From: Paracyclopina nana
Taxonomy: Eukaryota; Arthropoda; Copepoda; Cyclopoida; Cyclopettidae
Length of the DNA stretch: 64,000 nucleotides
Assembly: GCA_019096065.1 (NCBI GenBank)
Contig: JAGUCH010000005.1
Location: forward strand, 4,092,001 to 4,156,000
Reading direction: 5' to 3'
The notes under the pieces are model-generated. The model saw only the letters and a program-made list of their open reading frames with translations, was not told the origin of the DNA and did not search any database. Positions 38,406-50,816 of this stretch are shown piece by piece. The first letter of the stretch is position 1. Every line of letters begins with the position of its first letter. The position numbers and the translations under genes were made by a program.

Positions 38406-40875
38406 ATGGAGGACTTTACTTCCACTCATCTAGAGGGCTTCTTCTTCGATACCAAAAAGTGCGATCTCCCCGTCCTGGGCTCAATCGAGCAATTTTTGGA
38501 GGCCTCCGAGCACAAGATGCAAAGGATGTCTCCGGACTCAACCATGGAGGCCAAACATGCTCAACCCATGCTCATCAAGACTGAATCAACGACGATCTGT
38601 GCCAATGATCAAGTTCCGGACTCGACCACGTCGGACAATGATGCACTCCAGCACAGCATGCACTATGACTCGGATGCGTTCAATTCGGAGGACTCGTGCT
38701 CCTCGTTTGCCGAGGCGCAAGTCATGGCCACCATGATGGTGGGGCCACGAGAGGAATCCCTCTCTTCCAGCTGCTCGACAGAGTCCAACTCCTCCATCAG
38801 GTCTGTGAAAAAGGTGAAAAAGTCCAAGAAGGCCGGTGACACGCTGCTCAAATGCGAACTTTGCCAGTATAGCACTCGCTTCAAGGAGCACTTGACCTCG
38901 CATATGCACACGCACGCGACGACGCGGAACTACATGTGCTCAGATTGTGGGCAGACTTTCAAATGGTCTCACAGCCTCAAGAGGCATCAGAGGACGCATT
39001 CGCCGGCCTCGGATTTCCGCTACACCTGCCACTTTTGCTTCAAAACCTTCTCGCGCAAAGACCACTTGTCAATCCACGAGAGCCTTCACACAGCCTCTGG
39101 GGCGGCGTTCCCCTGCAGGGAGTGCGGAGCCACGTTCAAGAACAAGAAAACCCTCACGGGCCACATGAAAACCCACACAGCCGAGAAAGCCTTCAAATGT
39201 GATCAGTGCGACTCTGAGTTCACGAGGAAAGCCAGCCTCAATCGGCACATTCGAGCGGCGCATGCTGGCCAGGTCATCACTTGCCCCTTTTGCCCGGCTG
39301 TGTTCAGCTACCGATCCACGCTGGAAGACCACAAAAAGGCCGCTCACAACGAAGGCCGCCGGGAGTACGGCTGTGACCTTTGCGGAGTCAAGTTTGCCGT
39401 CAAAGCCTACTTATCGAAACACATGGTGAGTAATTGTCTCTTCTTTTGAATGGCAACAATTAATATTATCGATTTCCAATACGGGTCTATGCGCGGAAAG
39501 ATTAATTGCTGCGATCAAGTTGGCCGTTTTAAATCTGTTTAATTTTGGGGCTAGAAATATTTCAGTCCATAAAAGGAGGGGCACGATCCGGTATCTCTCG
39601 CGAGCCACAATATGCCACATTCCAACTATTCTCTCTGAATTGTGATCTGAGCCATTGGTTACGCGGAATTTGTCAATTTTCGTCTCCAATTTCAAACTGC
39701 ATGCAGCCTTTTTGCGCGGTGCGGCGGGGTAAAAAAGCCCTGCTTTTAATGGCTTCGAGAATTCTTGCCAGATGCAAAGATAAAAGATTCCCAATAGCGA
39801 TAGAGTCAACTCATTACACACTACCAACAGCGTATGGTGGTCACTCTGGCAGTCCATTGCAGGTGTGTGTAGCATGTTTGCTGTGAAGAGAGATCATCTC
39901 ATCAACGAGCTCTTTGACAAATGTGAAGTGGCACTTGTTTTTGATGGCATAAAATGGCCACGTGCACTATGCTCACGGTAGCCCCATTTTTAGCAATAAC
40001 TACTAATCCGTGGGAGGATTGGGCTCAAGTGAGGCTCAGTCATGTTGAAAATCCTCAAGCATACACGTGGGCGGCTGAGTCTGTCCAACAAAGTGATCTG
40101 AAGAATATTTCACAATTTTGTGAGCGATGAAACGAAGGAATGTCATTCATCGATATTTTATATGCTGCTCGTAGCGTTCAGAATTACCAGCTATTTTAGT
40201 ATCCCTTAACCTTCATTTTCGTGGTTTTTAGCATATAGTTGCTTACATAGGAGTACAGTGGCTTTATGGCAGGAAGCAGCAAATAAATAATTCACGACAA
40301 TGCAACATCACCAGGTTCAAAGACCACCCAACAATATTTGTTATCAGGGCTGACCATCGGGCTCGTGTCAAAATCAGTTAGCAGCTGGTTACTAAACCCC
40401 CCATTTCTTTTTCCAGGTAACATGCAGGAATCGAGCAGTAGGGAAATCATTTGCTTGCACCCTTTGTTCCAAAAGCTTCCCGACCAAACGGCACTTGCAC
40501 GAGCACAACAAAAGGAAGCATCAACTCGCCCAGCAACCTCAACCGCAATCGCTACCGCAGCAACAGCAGCAAACTGTGGAGCCTCAGCAGCCTCCAGTGG
40601 AGCAATACTATGATACCAGCAGCTACTATTATCCTGACCAGCATTCAGCAGTGATGGGACACGACTTGCCTCTCCCCCAAGGAAACGGAGGGATTATTGA
40701 GGATGATCATAATGTCGGCTCCCTCCTCAGATTGGTCTACAGTTGTCCTGATCAAATGGACCAACATCATCATCACCAGCAGCATAATTCGCCCAATGCA
40801 ATTTGCCAGGCAGAGCCGAGCATGGCTGTGGACTATCCCCCCATTTTGGACGGGATCAGCCTGGACTATTTGTAA
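38406..40875 (+). CDS. C2H2 zinc-finger protein with eight fingers and a Gln-rich tail
   Basis: Predicted 492 residues from exons 38406-39425 and 40417-40875, phase-0 intron of 991 bases. The start ATG lies in a strong context (CACCATGG) just after the UTR-intron acceptor. The N-terminal half is acidic and Ser-rich, followed by a basic patch (KKVKKSKK). Then come tandem fingers beginning LKCELCQYS, YMCSDCGQTF, YTCHFCFKTF, FPCRECGATF, FKCDQCDSEF, ITCPFCPAVF and YGCDLCGVKF, and after the splice FACTLCSKSF. The intron splits finger 7, whose last ligand is then a Cys (HMVTC, a C2HC finger) supplied by exon 2. The tail is rich in Gln, Pro, His and Tyr (QQQQQTVEPQQPP). Without splicing, a stop follows nine codons after the donor region, giving a protein lacking finger 8. 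Likely a DNA-binding nuclear regulator; no orthologue is recognised. Confidence 0.88.
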
Positions 40876-43416
40876 CTCGTATTCCAAGCACCAACAATTC
40901 TTCTGTGATCCTTAATATTATACTATAAAAAAGACTTTTGCCATGAGAGAAACGCTTGCCCACTTAATTTGGTCGCCTTGCGACTAATGAGCATTCCGTA
41001 GCTGATAAGGCCGCATTTTTTCGAGAAATGAAGAAACCAAACTACGAAACGGTTTTTGACCGAAGAATTCAAACAATGAAGTTTTATTTGGGGGGTACCA
41101 CAAAACTGCCAACTCTGCAGCCAAAAGATGGTATAATTTCTTCTGAGCAAGGGGGCGTGGGAATCTCCAGGGAGGCTTTTTGGCACAACTTTTGTCTCCT
41201 ACCAGATAAGAATTTGTCGACCTTAATCTTGGCAAGTCACATTCCTGTGGACAACAAAGTCCAAATGGTCGTGTTAAAGCGCGAATGACCGGCATAGGCC
41301 ACCAAGTAGACCACTAAATACCGTGCTGAACGGCCCATAAAAACCAGAACTTTTCCCAGACTGTAAACCGTAAGAATCATCCATATAGTGTGCGAGCGCG
41401 CGAAAAGATTATTACACACATACTTTATGGCCGCCTAGGTGCCTTTTCGGCCACTGTGCGCACCCAGCAAAATTGAGCGGGGATAAAGATATTTGTCATG
41501 GACAATTCAACCATGCATAGTCCTGGCTATGGCCTTGCGCTAACGAGTTACTTTTACACTCTAATAAAACGAGCAGAGGGACTTTCTTCTCGCTATAGTA
41601 GCAATTTTCTTCTATTTACCCCTGCAGGCGTCAAATTAGTGGATAATGCATTTTTCCACTTATTTTATGCCAGAAGGAATAATATACTATGTGGAGGCGA
41701 AGAATTCAAATTAGAAATTGTCATGCATTCTCCGAGTGCTGCTAATGGATTACCTGATGGCATTTGTTCTTATTATATGGCCTTTGAGTGTCCACTTGGC
41801 AAAGACTAAAAAGCCTTGTTAGACTCACGTACGTGGGAATTAAGTTGTATTTTTGCTAAGTGCTTTATTGGCCCATAACTTGAGTTGACCAAATTAGCTC
41901 TTGGAAAAAGGTCTCATTAGCCTCGTTTATGATCGCAATGGGAGCACAACCATAACCAATTACGAGCCCAATGATTTTTGACTGCAATTGAAAATTGATC
42001 CCCCAGCTCATGGTAAGCCTCTAATTTGACCTCTGTTGGCGCTCTGACAAATTGCACTTCTTGATAATTGTTTTCCAACTAGGGGGTGAAAAAGGACCAC
42101 CAACGATGAAAATCCCCCTCCAGCGGGCAAACTATTAAATATTTGCACACTTTCTCACAGCCACATAACTGAGCCTCGCAACAAATGGCTGAGCATTTCT
42201 TCTGCCTCCAGTTTACATCAATTTCGCCCGATTTATGGGCCAGTTGGTTTTGAAACGCGCAGACAGCAGCCATTTTTTAGACCCCACCAATCATGAATGT
42301 CCAATAGTTGGTTGGCATCATGTTGGAGAAAATGCGACTTGTTTTCCAACTTCGATCCTGTCAAAACCACAAATGCGAAATTACAGCTTAGAGGCGGCAA
42401 ACACCAATTGGCCAGAGAATCTACGCCTACTTTGTCAAAATGTGTCCGATAATCGAACCTAGCAAATTAACCATGAAAAAACAGCGCTACCGAACAACAA
42501 AAACCAGCCGCAAAAGTTGGCCATTACCACGCAGATGACGACCTTGAACTAATGCAAGCTAGCTTTCAATTTATCCCATCTCTTTCCTTAGTTGCCATTT
42601 TTCAGCGAAAAAGAGAAAGCCATATTTTTTCAGCCAAAATGAAAGCAAAATGAATATGGGCCTGGAATAAAAAATTTCTTACTCCGACCGTTCAACATTA
42701 GAACAGTATTAAGGGAATTATTTCCTCATATATGGCTGCAATTTTCCGCAGGACTCATGGCATGGTTTCGCTTTATAGATGGCGCACCACGCAATGAAGA
42801 GTAGCGCAAAGTTGCCAGCGCGCGCTCTAACGGGAAATTCAGAAACTGATAAAATGACTAGGGCATTTTAAAAAGATTGGATTTTCCATGGAAACTATTA
42901 AATGCATTATGTATTAATAAGAATCCTTAAGGGATCTTATCTTATAGAGCGAAAATTATTAAAAAATTATAATAATGGCTTAAGTACTACTTGTCTTTAA
43001 AAGCACTTTGCCATCAAGTACAATAAAGGTGAATCGCTTTTTTCTTCATGAATCTGGTTGGCCAGGAACATCCCATTTTTGAAAGTATTTTCGGTCATCA
43101 TAGATGCAAGAAACGAATAAGAAGGACTACGAACCCCACTTCCCAAAGACTTTAGAAGAAATTAGAAGCTTCCTAATTGGGGCGCACGATATACCAACAT
43201 AAAAATGACTTAACAATTCGTAGATACAAAAGAGACGCATTCATATTTTATTTTTAGGATTTCCAATCACATATTATATCAAGGAAAATCATTTTTGTGA
43301 TCAGGGACATGAAATGATAAAATATTACGTTAAGAGCAATTTGCTTTAAAGACCGACTGTAACATGAAGTATCACAGCTTTGAAATACACTCGGTGTATC
43401 ATCTCTCTGCTCACAA
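40876..43416. other. Intergenic region between zinc-finger and membrane-protein genes
   Basis: The two genes are convergent here. Open frames such as 41028-41288 (+) and 41498-41809 (+) show no family features. No bounded repeats seen. Confidence 0.45.
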
Positions 43417-44264
43417 TTAAGCAGTTTCTGACTCGACTTGAAGTCTTGAGGCATTGAGCACAATTTCACTTCCATTAAGTTGTCTATCGTTTAGTCCAGC
43501 CTCACCTCCATCATCCGGAGGAGGGTCTTCGACTTCAAGTGGTCGTGGAGCAACTTCTACGATATCAACACTAAATTGAGATGAGGTGTCGGTGCTGTAA
43601 GTATCATAGGATATGGGCTTCGCTCCGTGTCCGGAAGAACCTCCAGAGTTTTGAGCCGTATCTCCGGATGCTCCACTAGGCTTAGCCGTCCGGATTGTTT
43701 TCCTTCTGAAACGAAAACACCAAATCAAGTGGTGAAACTAATTTATCAAAATGATGCACATACTGGAAATCTCCATCTTGGTCCGATTCATCTTCGCTGC
43801 CCACATTTTTTCTTTTTCTCGCTGATTTACCACTATATGGGCCAACTCTACTCCGGTTGTCACTTACGTACGTGGCGCTCATGTTTGTGCTATTTCCGAC
43901 CACAAATCCAGTCTTAGGAGGAGGATCATCCTAGAATACTTTAATGTAATGAAAAGCCAGCCCAAAAATAGATGTGTTTTACTGTAGCGTATATGAGCTC
44001 TTCGGTCTCCTCATCTTTTCTGCAGCACTTGCAACAAGCTTTGCAACATGAGGGCACGGTACAGAAAAGTATGCGCAGGAGTGCGAAAAAAATGCCGCAT
44101 CCCACTAAGCTTGGTCCGATTAACTTGAGTTCAAGGGTCCGGAAGCCTTTGTCGCCAAGACCAACGAAGGTGATAACAAGTCCAATTGATATCATCCCCA
44201 GTCCAACATACAGAATAATGTTGGCAGATCCACTGGCTTGGTAGACTCCATCCTCGTGGTCCAA
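43417..44264 (-). CDS. Shared 3' exons of a two-pass membrane protein
   Basis: Three exons whose phases agree: 44264-43983 (94 codons, phase 0 in and out), 43930-43764 (phase 0 to 2) and 43705-43417 with stop. The first encodes an acidic lead (LDHEDGVYQASGS), TM1 (about 15-35, IILYVGLGMISIGLVITFVG), a short loop (LGDKGFRTLELKL), TM2 (about 48-70, starting LIGPSLVGCGIFF) and a Cys-rich juxtamembrane run (CCKACCKCCRKDEE), a likely palmitoylation site. The tail is hydrophilic with an NRSRVGPYSGKSARKRK patch, SEDESDQD, and a Ser/Asp/Pro-rich end (stop after ESETA). The helix pair joined by a short loop with an LIGP motif recalls PIRT/TMEM200-type two-pass proteins, which is a weak resemblance from memory. 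A further 5' exon is required; seven candidates lie upstream. Confidence 0.75.
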
Positions 44265-45043
44265 CTGCAAATAATGATCGCTCATTAGAAATACCAGAAC
44301 ACCCAGAGGAAGCCAGTACATTTCTCCTTGTAGTTATAGCAGGTTGAGAGTAAAAATGTCAATGTATGTAGAGGAAATGTTTGTTGAACAGCGGAAATCA
44401 GGTTAAACTCAAAGTCTGAGCAACAAAAAGAGCTAATAAATTTGCTGTTTGTGTGTAAAAGGACAAATTCTAGGGATGTCTTGAAAAAGATTACAAGAAA
44501 AAACAACTAAGGTAATATTTTAAAGCATCGTATTAATTTCAAAACATTATTTACAAATATACTGTGTATTTTTGGATAAGAGTACAAGCGTCCTTTCAAC
44601 ATATGCTACAGGTTTACAAAATCTGTATCACAACACAAAAAATTGACGTGTTTTGATTCAATTCAAAGTTACATACAGCATAGTATGGCTTTCTCATGCA
44701 ACCTTGGTTTTTATTGGTAGCAGCTGATAGTGATTGCAGTGTATCCAATCCCTTTATTAATTCTCTTTGACTCAGACTTCAGTTATTCGAAAAAGTAATT
44801 TCACCCAGTCTCGAAGTCGCAGCAGGAGACTCAAATATTCAAGGTAGAACCTCAAAAAAAAACCGAAGGCTTTATGGATTCAATGTTCTGTCCATACAGA
44901 TACACGCCGATTCCAAATAAAAACACGCACACCATCGTCTTAACATGTAAGTAATATGTAGCTGGCAGCAGATTGTACTATAATACACAACATCTTGGCC
45001 TTGCCCAATCGAAGGCCAAGTGGAAAAAGGTTTTTTAACTCAC

Positions 45044-45337
45044 ATCTTCCTCATCCCCGTGCGATGAAAAGTCAACCTGGAAGTTGTTCGCATTTACCTT
45101 ATTGTTTTTCCTTCTTTTCCTTCGAGAATTCCGCTTAGCAAAACCCGTAAATTCTGGTTCCAAAGGGTCCCCTATCTTACTAAAATCTTCCATAGCTATG
45201 TCCACGGAGGTCAAATCATGACTACTAATGCACAAATGGCCTTTCTCCATAGCTACCTTATAGTCTAGAAAGGCAACTCGTATGTATAACGCACACAATA
45301 AGTTTTTGACTGCCTCTGGACCCAAATACTGTACCAT
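45044..45337 (-). CDS. Candidate 5' exon G (or internal exon) of the two-pass membrane protein
   Basis: A 98-codon frame from ATG 45337 (MVQYLGPEAVKN) ends at a consensus donor (GAAGAT|GTGAGT) in phase 0, matching the phase-0 acceptor of the first shared exon 0.8 kb downstream. It contains a strongly basic patch (AKRNSRRKRRKNNK) and an acidic end (SSHGDEED). Unlike exons A to E it does not begin with the small-hydrophobic plus basic motif. It may instead be internal, entered at one of the upstream AG sites (for example after GCTAAG, leaving RNSRRKRRKNNKVN). The true 5' boundary is uncertain. Confidence 0.5.
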
Positions 45338-46215
45338 TAATCATGCTTCGGCCCAAGAAAGGCAATGTATTATGCAATGAAATCAAACTCAAATTATTAA
45401 GAATCGATCCTTATTAATGCGCCTCTTGTGGATTTTAAAATAGTAAAATGGACAACTAAGTACATTGTGCAATTGAAATCGTTCGGTCAACTTTTTTGCC
45501 AGCGCAAAATGCCAAAATGCAAGCTTAAATACAGGAAGCCGATTCAACGTCAAGGTTCCAAGAAAGTTGCAAACAGTAAACTTGAAAAGAGCCGGAGCTA
45601 TCTGTTTGGTTCACTATTCAGTGCCTCGAAAGCAGGAAAAAATAAAAAATGAATCTGATCCGGTGGGAGTTTACGACTCTACTTTCCTTCTGCACTTTTA
45701 GGTGGTCTAAGAGGAAGCCTAACTAATGATGTTACTCAGGTTACTTCAGAGATGAGAAAGGCCAAATAGCGCTTTTGTGCCCCATAAGACAACAGCCGAC
45801 ACAAATTGCATTTCCAGCGCTCTAATGCATGGTAAAAACTACGGTTTCCTTCAAACGACCAAGTCAGTAATGTTACAATGCATAATGGAGGACTCGAGCT
45901 TATAAGAAATTGTGCGGCAAAAAACTACGGCAATGCTTCTAAGAAGTAGGGCATAATGCAACTCAGGAATTTTAATCGTTAAAAGGGTATATTTTCTTAG
46001 TTCCAAAAATGGATTGATTTGTTTACTTGCTTGAAAGCCACTCATTTTGTCATTAATCAAGGTGCAGGCAGCAATTAGACATTTTGCTTCATTAAAAAAT
46101 TATTTTTCCAGAGTTGGTTGCAGGTGAATATTCAAGCCATAATAAAAAATTGGATATGGCAACGTCAATTTGGAGGGAAACGCACTTATATAATGAATAG
46201 GGAAGGAAGATTTGA

Positions 46216-46881
46216 TTATAATGAAAGCTGGCTGAAGTCACAATTGAGCAAGTCTTCAACAGAAGCTAGTCGAGCTGTCATCGTAAGCGGATGCATTTCA
46301 CAAGCCAAGAATTCAAGATCGAGGCCAAGTACAGGATCATCATCGTCGTCCTCTCGGATGAACGAAAACTGATGAACGAGCGCCACCGTAGTTTTTCTGA
46401 CTTCAACATCTAACTGCTTTTGTCTCCTGAGCAAAGGACGAGAAAGAGGGCTTTCACTTTTTGGAGAGTCCGTCGAAGATACCATAGAAGACGATTCGGA
46501 ATTTGTGAAGGAGAGTGAGTTTTGCTTTGTCGGCCTCAAAATATTGTCAGCACTAGCTTTTCGTCGCGTCTGCTGATCCAACGAGGCCAAAGTCTCAGCT
46601 CGGAAGGTGCGCTCAGTTGACCGGCGTAACAGTTGCTTTCCTGCCTGCTTCTTGTTTGCAACGCCAGCATAGATCGCCCTCTTGCGGACAAAACTCAAGT
46701 TTTGCCGCTCCGAGAAAACATTTGCGTTCCTCAGTGGTGTGTAATGAGGGTACTTCTTATTCTTAGCCGGCTTGAAATCTGGTGGAATGTAGTAGATGCC
46801 ATTGGCCTCGTTCTCCTTCCTTAATTGCTCAGCCCTCCTCCTTTGCCTTATAACGTCTGCACCACAGCCAATGTGGACCAT
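46216..46881 (-). CDS. Exon F: related N-terminus on a 221-codon frame with its own stop
   Basis: ATG 46881 begins MVHIGCGADVIRQRRRAEQ, then LRKENEANGIYYIPP. This parallels exon B, where VRNKKKKAQELAKS is followed by GPYIKPFGP, so F belongs to the same set. The frame continues through basic and Ser-rich sequence and an acidic stretch (EDDDDDPVLGLDLEF) to a stop at 46216. Weak phase-0 donors occur inside (ATG|GTATCT, CCT|GTACTT). F could therefore be another alternative first exon, or a complete soluble protein made when splicing fails or ends there. No known family beyond the shared N-terminal pattern. Confidence 0.55.
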   Translation of the reverse strand: MVHIGCGADVIRQRRRAEQLRKENEANGIYYIPPDFKPAKNKKYPHYTPLRNANVFSERQNLSFVRKRAIYAGVANKKQAGKQLLRRSTERTFRAETLASLDQQTRRKASADNILRPTKQNSLSFTNSESSSMVSSTDSPKSESPLSRPLLRRQKQLDVEVRKTTVALVHQFSFIREDDDDDPVLGLDLEFLACEMHPLTMTARLASVEDLLNCDFSQLSL

Positions 46882-47463
46882 AGCTCAATACCGTCCAAGC
46901 TACATTTGTTTTACGTTGAGACGCACTACAACTACTGAAAGGCCTCAAAATCAATGTCACACGAGGACCTAATCAAAATAAGGACACTTTGGTGGCACGT
47001 TGGAGCCCCATGCTAATGCTGCCTCTAACATACAAGTAACAGGGTCAGACAGATTCGATTATTCATCAATGCATTCCTCATTTCATGTCTGCTACCCTGT
47101 GCTCATTAATTTAGTGAGTTTTCTGAGACTTCTTAGCGATCATGCTCCTGGCAAAAAACCCTGCACATAGAAGACAGCTTTGCTATGTACCCAATAACTA
47201 AAATTCTATTATATCTAAGGTAAAACCCTGCAATGAGTAGCCAGGTGCCATGACTTGTCAAAGTAGGCTTTCACAATGCCCAACCAAACCAAGAGGGCTT
47301 GCTTAAAGACTCGTGAATAATGTATTACGCTGGCCCAAACCAAATAAGAAGGACGCTGCGACAAAAACTCACGCAACCCTTTTTCAAATGTTGCATTGAA
47401 TTAAAAAGGCTTGAGCAATATTGGGGGACTCTTGCCGGCTTGAAAGAATGCTGCTGTCCTTAC

Positions 47464-47556
47464 CTTGCTCTTGCGTCTCGGATCTTCAGGAATTCCTGTA
47501 CCACCTTGTCGCCGTGACCTTTGAGGTCTACCCGGCCCATTCAGTTTAGCTGGGTC
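47464..47556 (-). CDS. Possible 31-codon cassette exon
   Basis: A stretch of exactly 93 bases lies between an acceptor with a pyrimidine tract (CTTTCTGTTCTCTT..AAAAAG) and a strong donor (AGCAAG|GTAAGG). It is phase 0 at both ends, so it could be included or skipped without shifting frame between the alternative first exons and the shared exons. It encodes a basic, Gly/Pro-rich segment (DPAKLNGPGRPQRSRRQGG, ending PRRKSK). Too short to be certain without transcripts. Confidence 0.4.
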
Positions 47557-48037
47557 CTTTTTTATAAGAGAACAGAAAGCTTTGGTTAATAACGCAAAAC
47601 AATAATTACGCTTTTATCAGCAACTATAATAATATGGCAATTACAGATGTGCTATTAACAATATTTTCACTATGCATGCAAAAGCAATTTCGTGAGATGA
47701 TGTGTTCATCTAAGATTTTGGCGTTTTTTCAAACATAATTTTAATTGGGAATACATTTGCAGTTGGGAGAAAATACTGCTTTTCAGCCAATTCCCAAGAG
47801 AGGAATGTCATGCCATAAACCGATTCACAAAAAAGTTAACCAGGTTACAATTACTGCAAAGGAAGTCAATTCTTAGATGAACACTACGACAACATTGAAG
47901 GCGTGTCTAACATGCAATTTAAAATAGCCAAAAAATGCTTTGTCTCAGTGGTAGTTTTTGAAAGTTTGGAAACAAGAAGAAATGTAGTTGTGTGGTATAA
48001 GTCCGAATATGTTTATAATTGTCGACCAAGGTGCCAC

Positions 48038-48199
48038 CTGGCTGTAATATTGAGCAGCTTTTCTCTTGTCAGCAGCCTCCTTGGAAATGGAGGCTGCTCT
48101 TCGTTGAATCAATTGACTTTCAGCAGGGGATGGAGCACTTTTCTGTTCCTGAGCAAGTTGTCTTTGTCTCTTGACTTTTGAAGCCACTACAGCCGCCAT
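48038..48199 (-). CDS. Alternative first exon A (MAAVVASKVKRQRQ)
   Basis: ATG in a strong context (CCAAAATGG) opens 54 codons ending at a donor (CAG|GTGGCA) in phase 0. The protein starts MAAVVASKVKRQRQLAQEQK and continues Ala/Lys/Gln-rich to AQYYSQ. The first 19 residues share about 11 positions with the remembered A-type N-terminus of vertebrate FGF-homologous factors (MAAAIASSLIRQKRQ), a long-term inactivation particle of sodium channels. It is a member of the exon set A to F by motif and phase. Function inferred only: an interchangeable cytoplasmic N-terminus of the membrane protein encoded downstream. Confidence 0.65.
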
Positions 48200-50063
48200 T
48201 TTGGCCAGAATATGAATGCCAAAATCAAAGCTAAGTTGGGAGCTCAAACCAAAACTTGATGTTGTCTTGGTGAGTGTGCTTTCGCACTGTTAACCGTTTC
48301 CAATACAGCACTGGAAACTGCTTTGCTGCGCTTGATATGCGAAGAAAATGGTAGGAAACTTCCAGTGCACAGGGCGCTCCGTTTTTACTGTGACGCGACA
48401 ATTTCCTCCTGCTGTCGGATTTTTTCATGCTTTAGTGACTTTGTTTCGCTAGCTATATTTCATATCTCATGTCGACAAAAAGAAGAGGCATGGGCTCTCT
48501 TTTTTCACAACTACAAGCCATAAAAAAATTAAAATTGAGAATTTTCACAGAGCCGCCTTGCGGCGAAAAGTTTAATGCACAGCAGCAGGAGTCGCTCAGC
48601 TTAGTTTGCAGCCAAGTTTAGAATGGTTTCTCGATTCAAAAGTTACTATTGTTTTCGTTGCTACACACGCGCGCATGTAGCCAAGCGAAAACTTTATTTT
48701 ACGGTTGTCTCTCTTCCTCCCCATTTTACTTGGTCAGAATGGGGCTTTGTGCTTCGATAGCATTTGTTATTGAACAAATCAAATTCAAAAATACAATAAG
48801 AGCTCCATGCTCCTTGTCCTAAAAATCTACTACAAAAGTTCAAAGTTGAGCAGCTATCAAAGATTTCAAGGGAAAAATCTATATAAAAACTTTGCTCGTT
48901 TGGGAGGAAATTGTCGCGTAACCTAAATCGTATATTGCTCACGTGCTTCACCAAATGAATGTGCTGTTTTTACCGCACATTACTGTCGAAGAAACACGGC
49001 CGGCCCAATGCACAGCACAATAGTTTCCCAACGAAAATGATTGCAGCAATGTATTTTCCTGCCGCCACTGCTGCTCTAAGGGATTGCCAAAGAAGACTCA
49101 TGACATAGCCTTCAGTCAATTGTGTCGAGAGAGCCGACGCTAGCTTCTCTATTGTTGCCTCATCCCACCAGCTCCGCCAAAATAGAAAGAAATGCTCCAG
49201 TGCCACATACCACTTTCACGTATTCAGCGTGCTGGATATAGCAAATAGCTTGAGTGCCCTTTCAGCTATTGTCCAAACATGGAATTATCCAGATTGGAGA
49301 GAATATGCAGTCCCATGGGACCTTGTCCAAGAATTTTCTCAGCACACACGCGTTAATTGTATGTGATTGCGAGCTGGGCAATTCATAAATGGACACCTTT
49401 GAATGATGGAGCATTCGAGAGTTTGTTTGTTTGGCATAATTAGCCTCCTAGCAAACTGAAAGTTTGTTCTTTGAAGAGAAAAAGAAAGGCCAGTAGAGAG
49501 AGCAAGGGTGGCCTTTTTGCCAGCAGTCCTCGCTGGACAAAGTCACAAATTTTACTGCTGCTACTATTTCTACAGAAGCCATCTCCTCGATAGATGTATA
49601 TAGATAGATCCCAAGAAAGAGAGTAGAAGTAGGGCTATTTTGAGAATATAGAAGAAGAAAATCGGTTCATCCTCACTTTTCCATTGCTTTGTGTTCGAAA
49701 GAAAGTATAAAAGCATGTTGTTCATCATGCATAACTGACCAAAAAAGCCACAGCCGTATCATGAGGCCAGCTTGATCTAATGCAGACTACTTACGGGACA
49801 TCTAAATATAGTATAATATGGATGATGGATTGGGTGAATGCTACATACTCGATATTCTATCAAAAGTACAACTAGATATGAGCTATCGCCTGGACACCCT
49901 ATAATCGTGTTGTACGAACAATTCCTTAAATCTACGCCAGGTAATAGAAGCTGATGATCCTCACTAGCTCACTAGTAAGGTACTACACTAAAAGTAGGTA
50001 CATGGAAAAGGTATTAGTTCTAATGGCTGCATTCCGTTTTCCTAAAACTAAATGCTCAAGTAC

Positions 50064-50285
50064 CTTTCTGGCAGCAAATGCAGCAGCCGCTGCAGCCCCA
50101 GCAATATTTTCGCTCAACTCTTGAGCTTCAAGTAGAGCTTTTTTGTATTTGAAGTAGGGGAGCTCATTGGGATCAAACCGAGGACCAAAAGGTTTGATAT
50201 ACGGTCCTCGCGAGGGAGGTTCGCCAGATTTGGCTAACTCCTGAGCCTTTTTCTTCTTGTTTCGTACAGCCGCAGCACCGAACAT
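50064..50285 (-). CDS. Alternative first exon B (MFGAAAVRNKKKK)
   Basis: 74 codons from ATG 50285 to a donor (AGAAAG|GTACTT), phase 0. It starts MFGAAAVRNKKKKAQELAKS, then a Pro/Tyr-rich part (PPSRGPYIKPFGP) and an Ala-rich end (NIAGAAAAAAFAARK). It shares the small-hydrophobic plus AVRNK basic core with exons C and D, and the following YI.P segment with exon F. Transcription from its own promoter is implied by its position. Confidence 0.65.
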
Positions 50286-50816
50286 GGTAAATTAGTTCTG
50301 CAAATTGTCAAAATCTCAAGACAAAAAAGTGTTGAAGAAGAAGAAGAAGGAGAAGTCGTCATACATGTATGTGTGTCTTCCTTGCCATAAAAACCGATCG
50401 AGATTGTGAGTGGGATATGAGGGTGCTCAAGAGGAAGATGGGTGAGGAAAACTTTGATGCTCACATGGAGTTTTAGGGGACCCAGTTCATCTAATGATCT
50501 CCTGATGTGTATCTTACATGTTAAATGGATGCTTTCAGCATTTATCAGAGCTCGAGCGGGACTTTTTGCAGCCGAGAAGGAATACATGTAATTTACCGCA
50601 GATAAAGGAGAAAAAAGGTAGAACAGCCCAAAAGGCTCATTATTCAGCTCATTAATCAAAATAAATGGCTCTCCTCTTTCCCATTACCAACAAAGATGAA
50701 CAGGGTCCGGAATTGCATAAACCGATGTAAATAATGGCGCGATTTCTACAAAGTCAACTACTACAAACTTCTTGCAGTGCTGATAAGCTCGAAAACACGA
50801 CGACTGCTATTCGAAC

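Noticed and set aside
41028-41288. 86-codon plus-strand frame as a transposon remnant
   Set aside because: No transposase, integrase or reverse-transcriptase motif could be seen.
47464-47535. Minus-strand ATG frame MGRVDLKGHGDKVVQEF as a first exon
   Set aside because: It reaches the same strong donor in phase 2, which does not fit the phase-0 shared acceptor. The overlapping phase-0 cassette frame is preferred.
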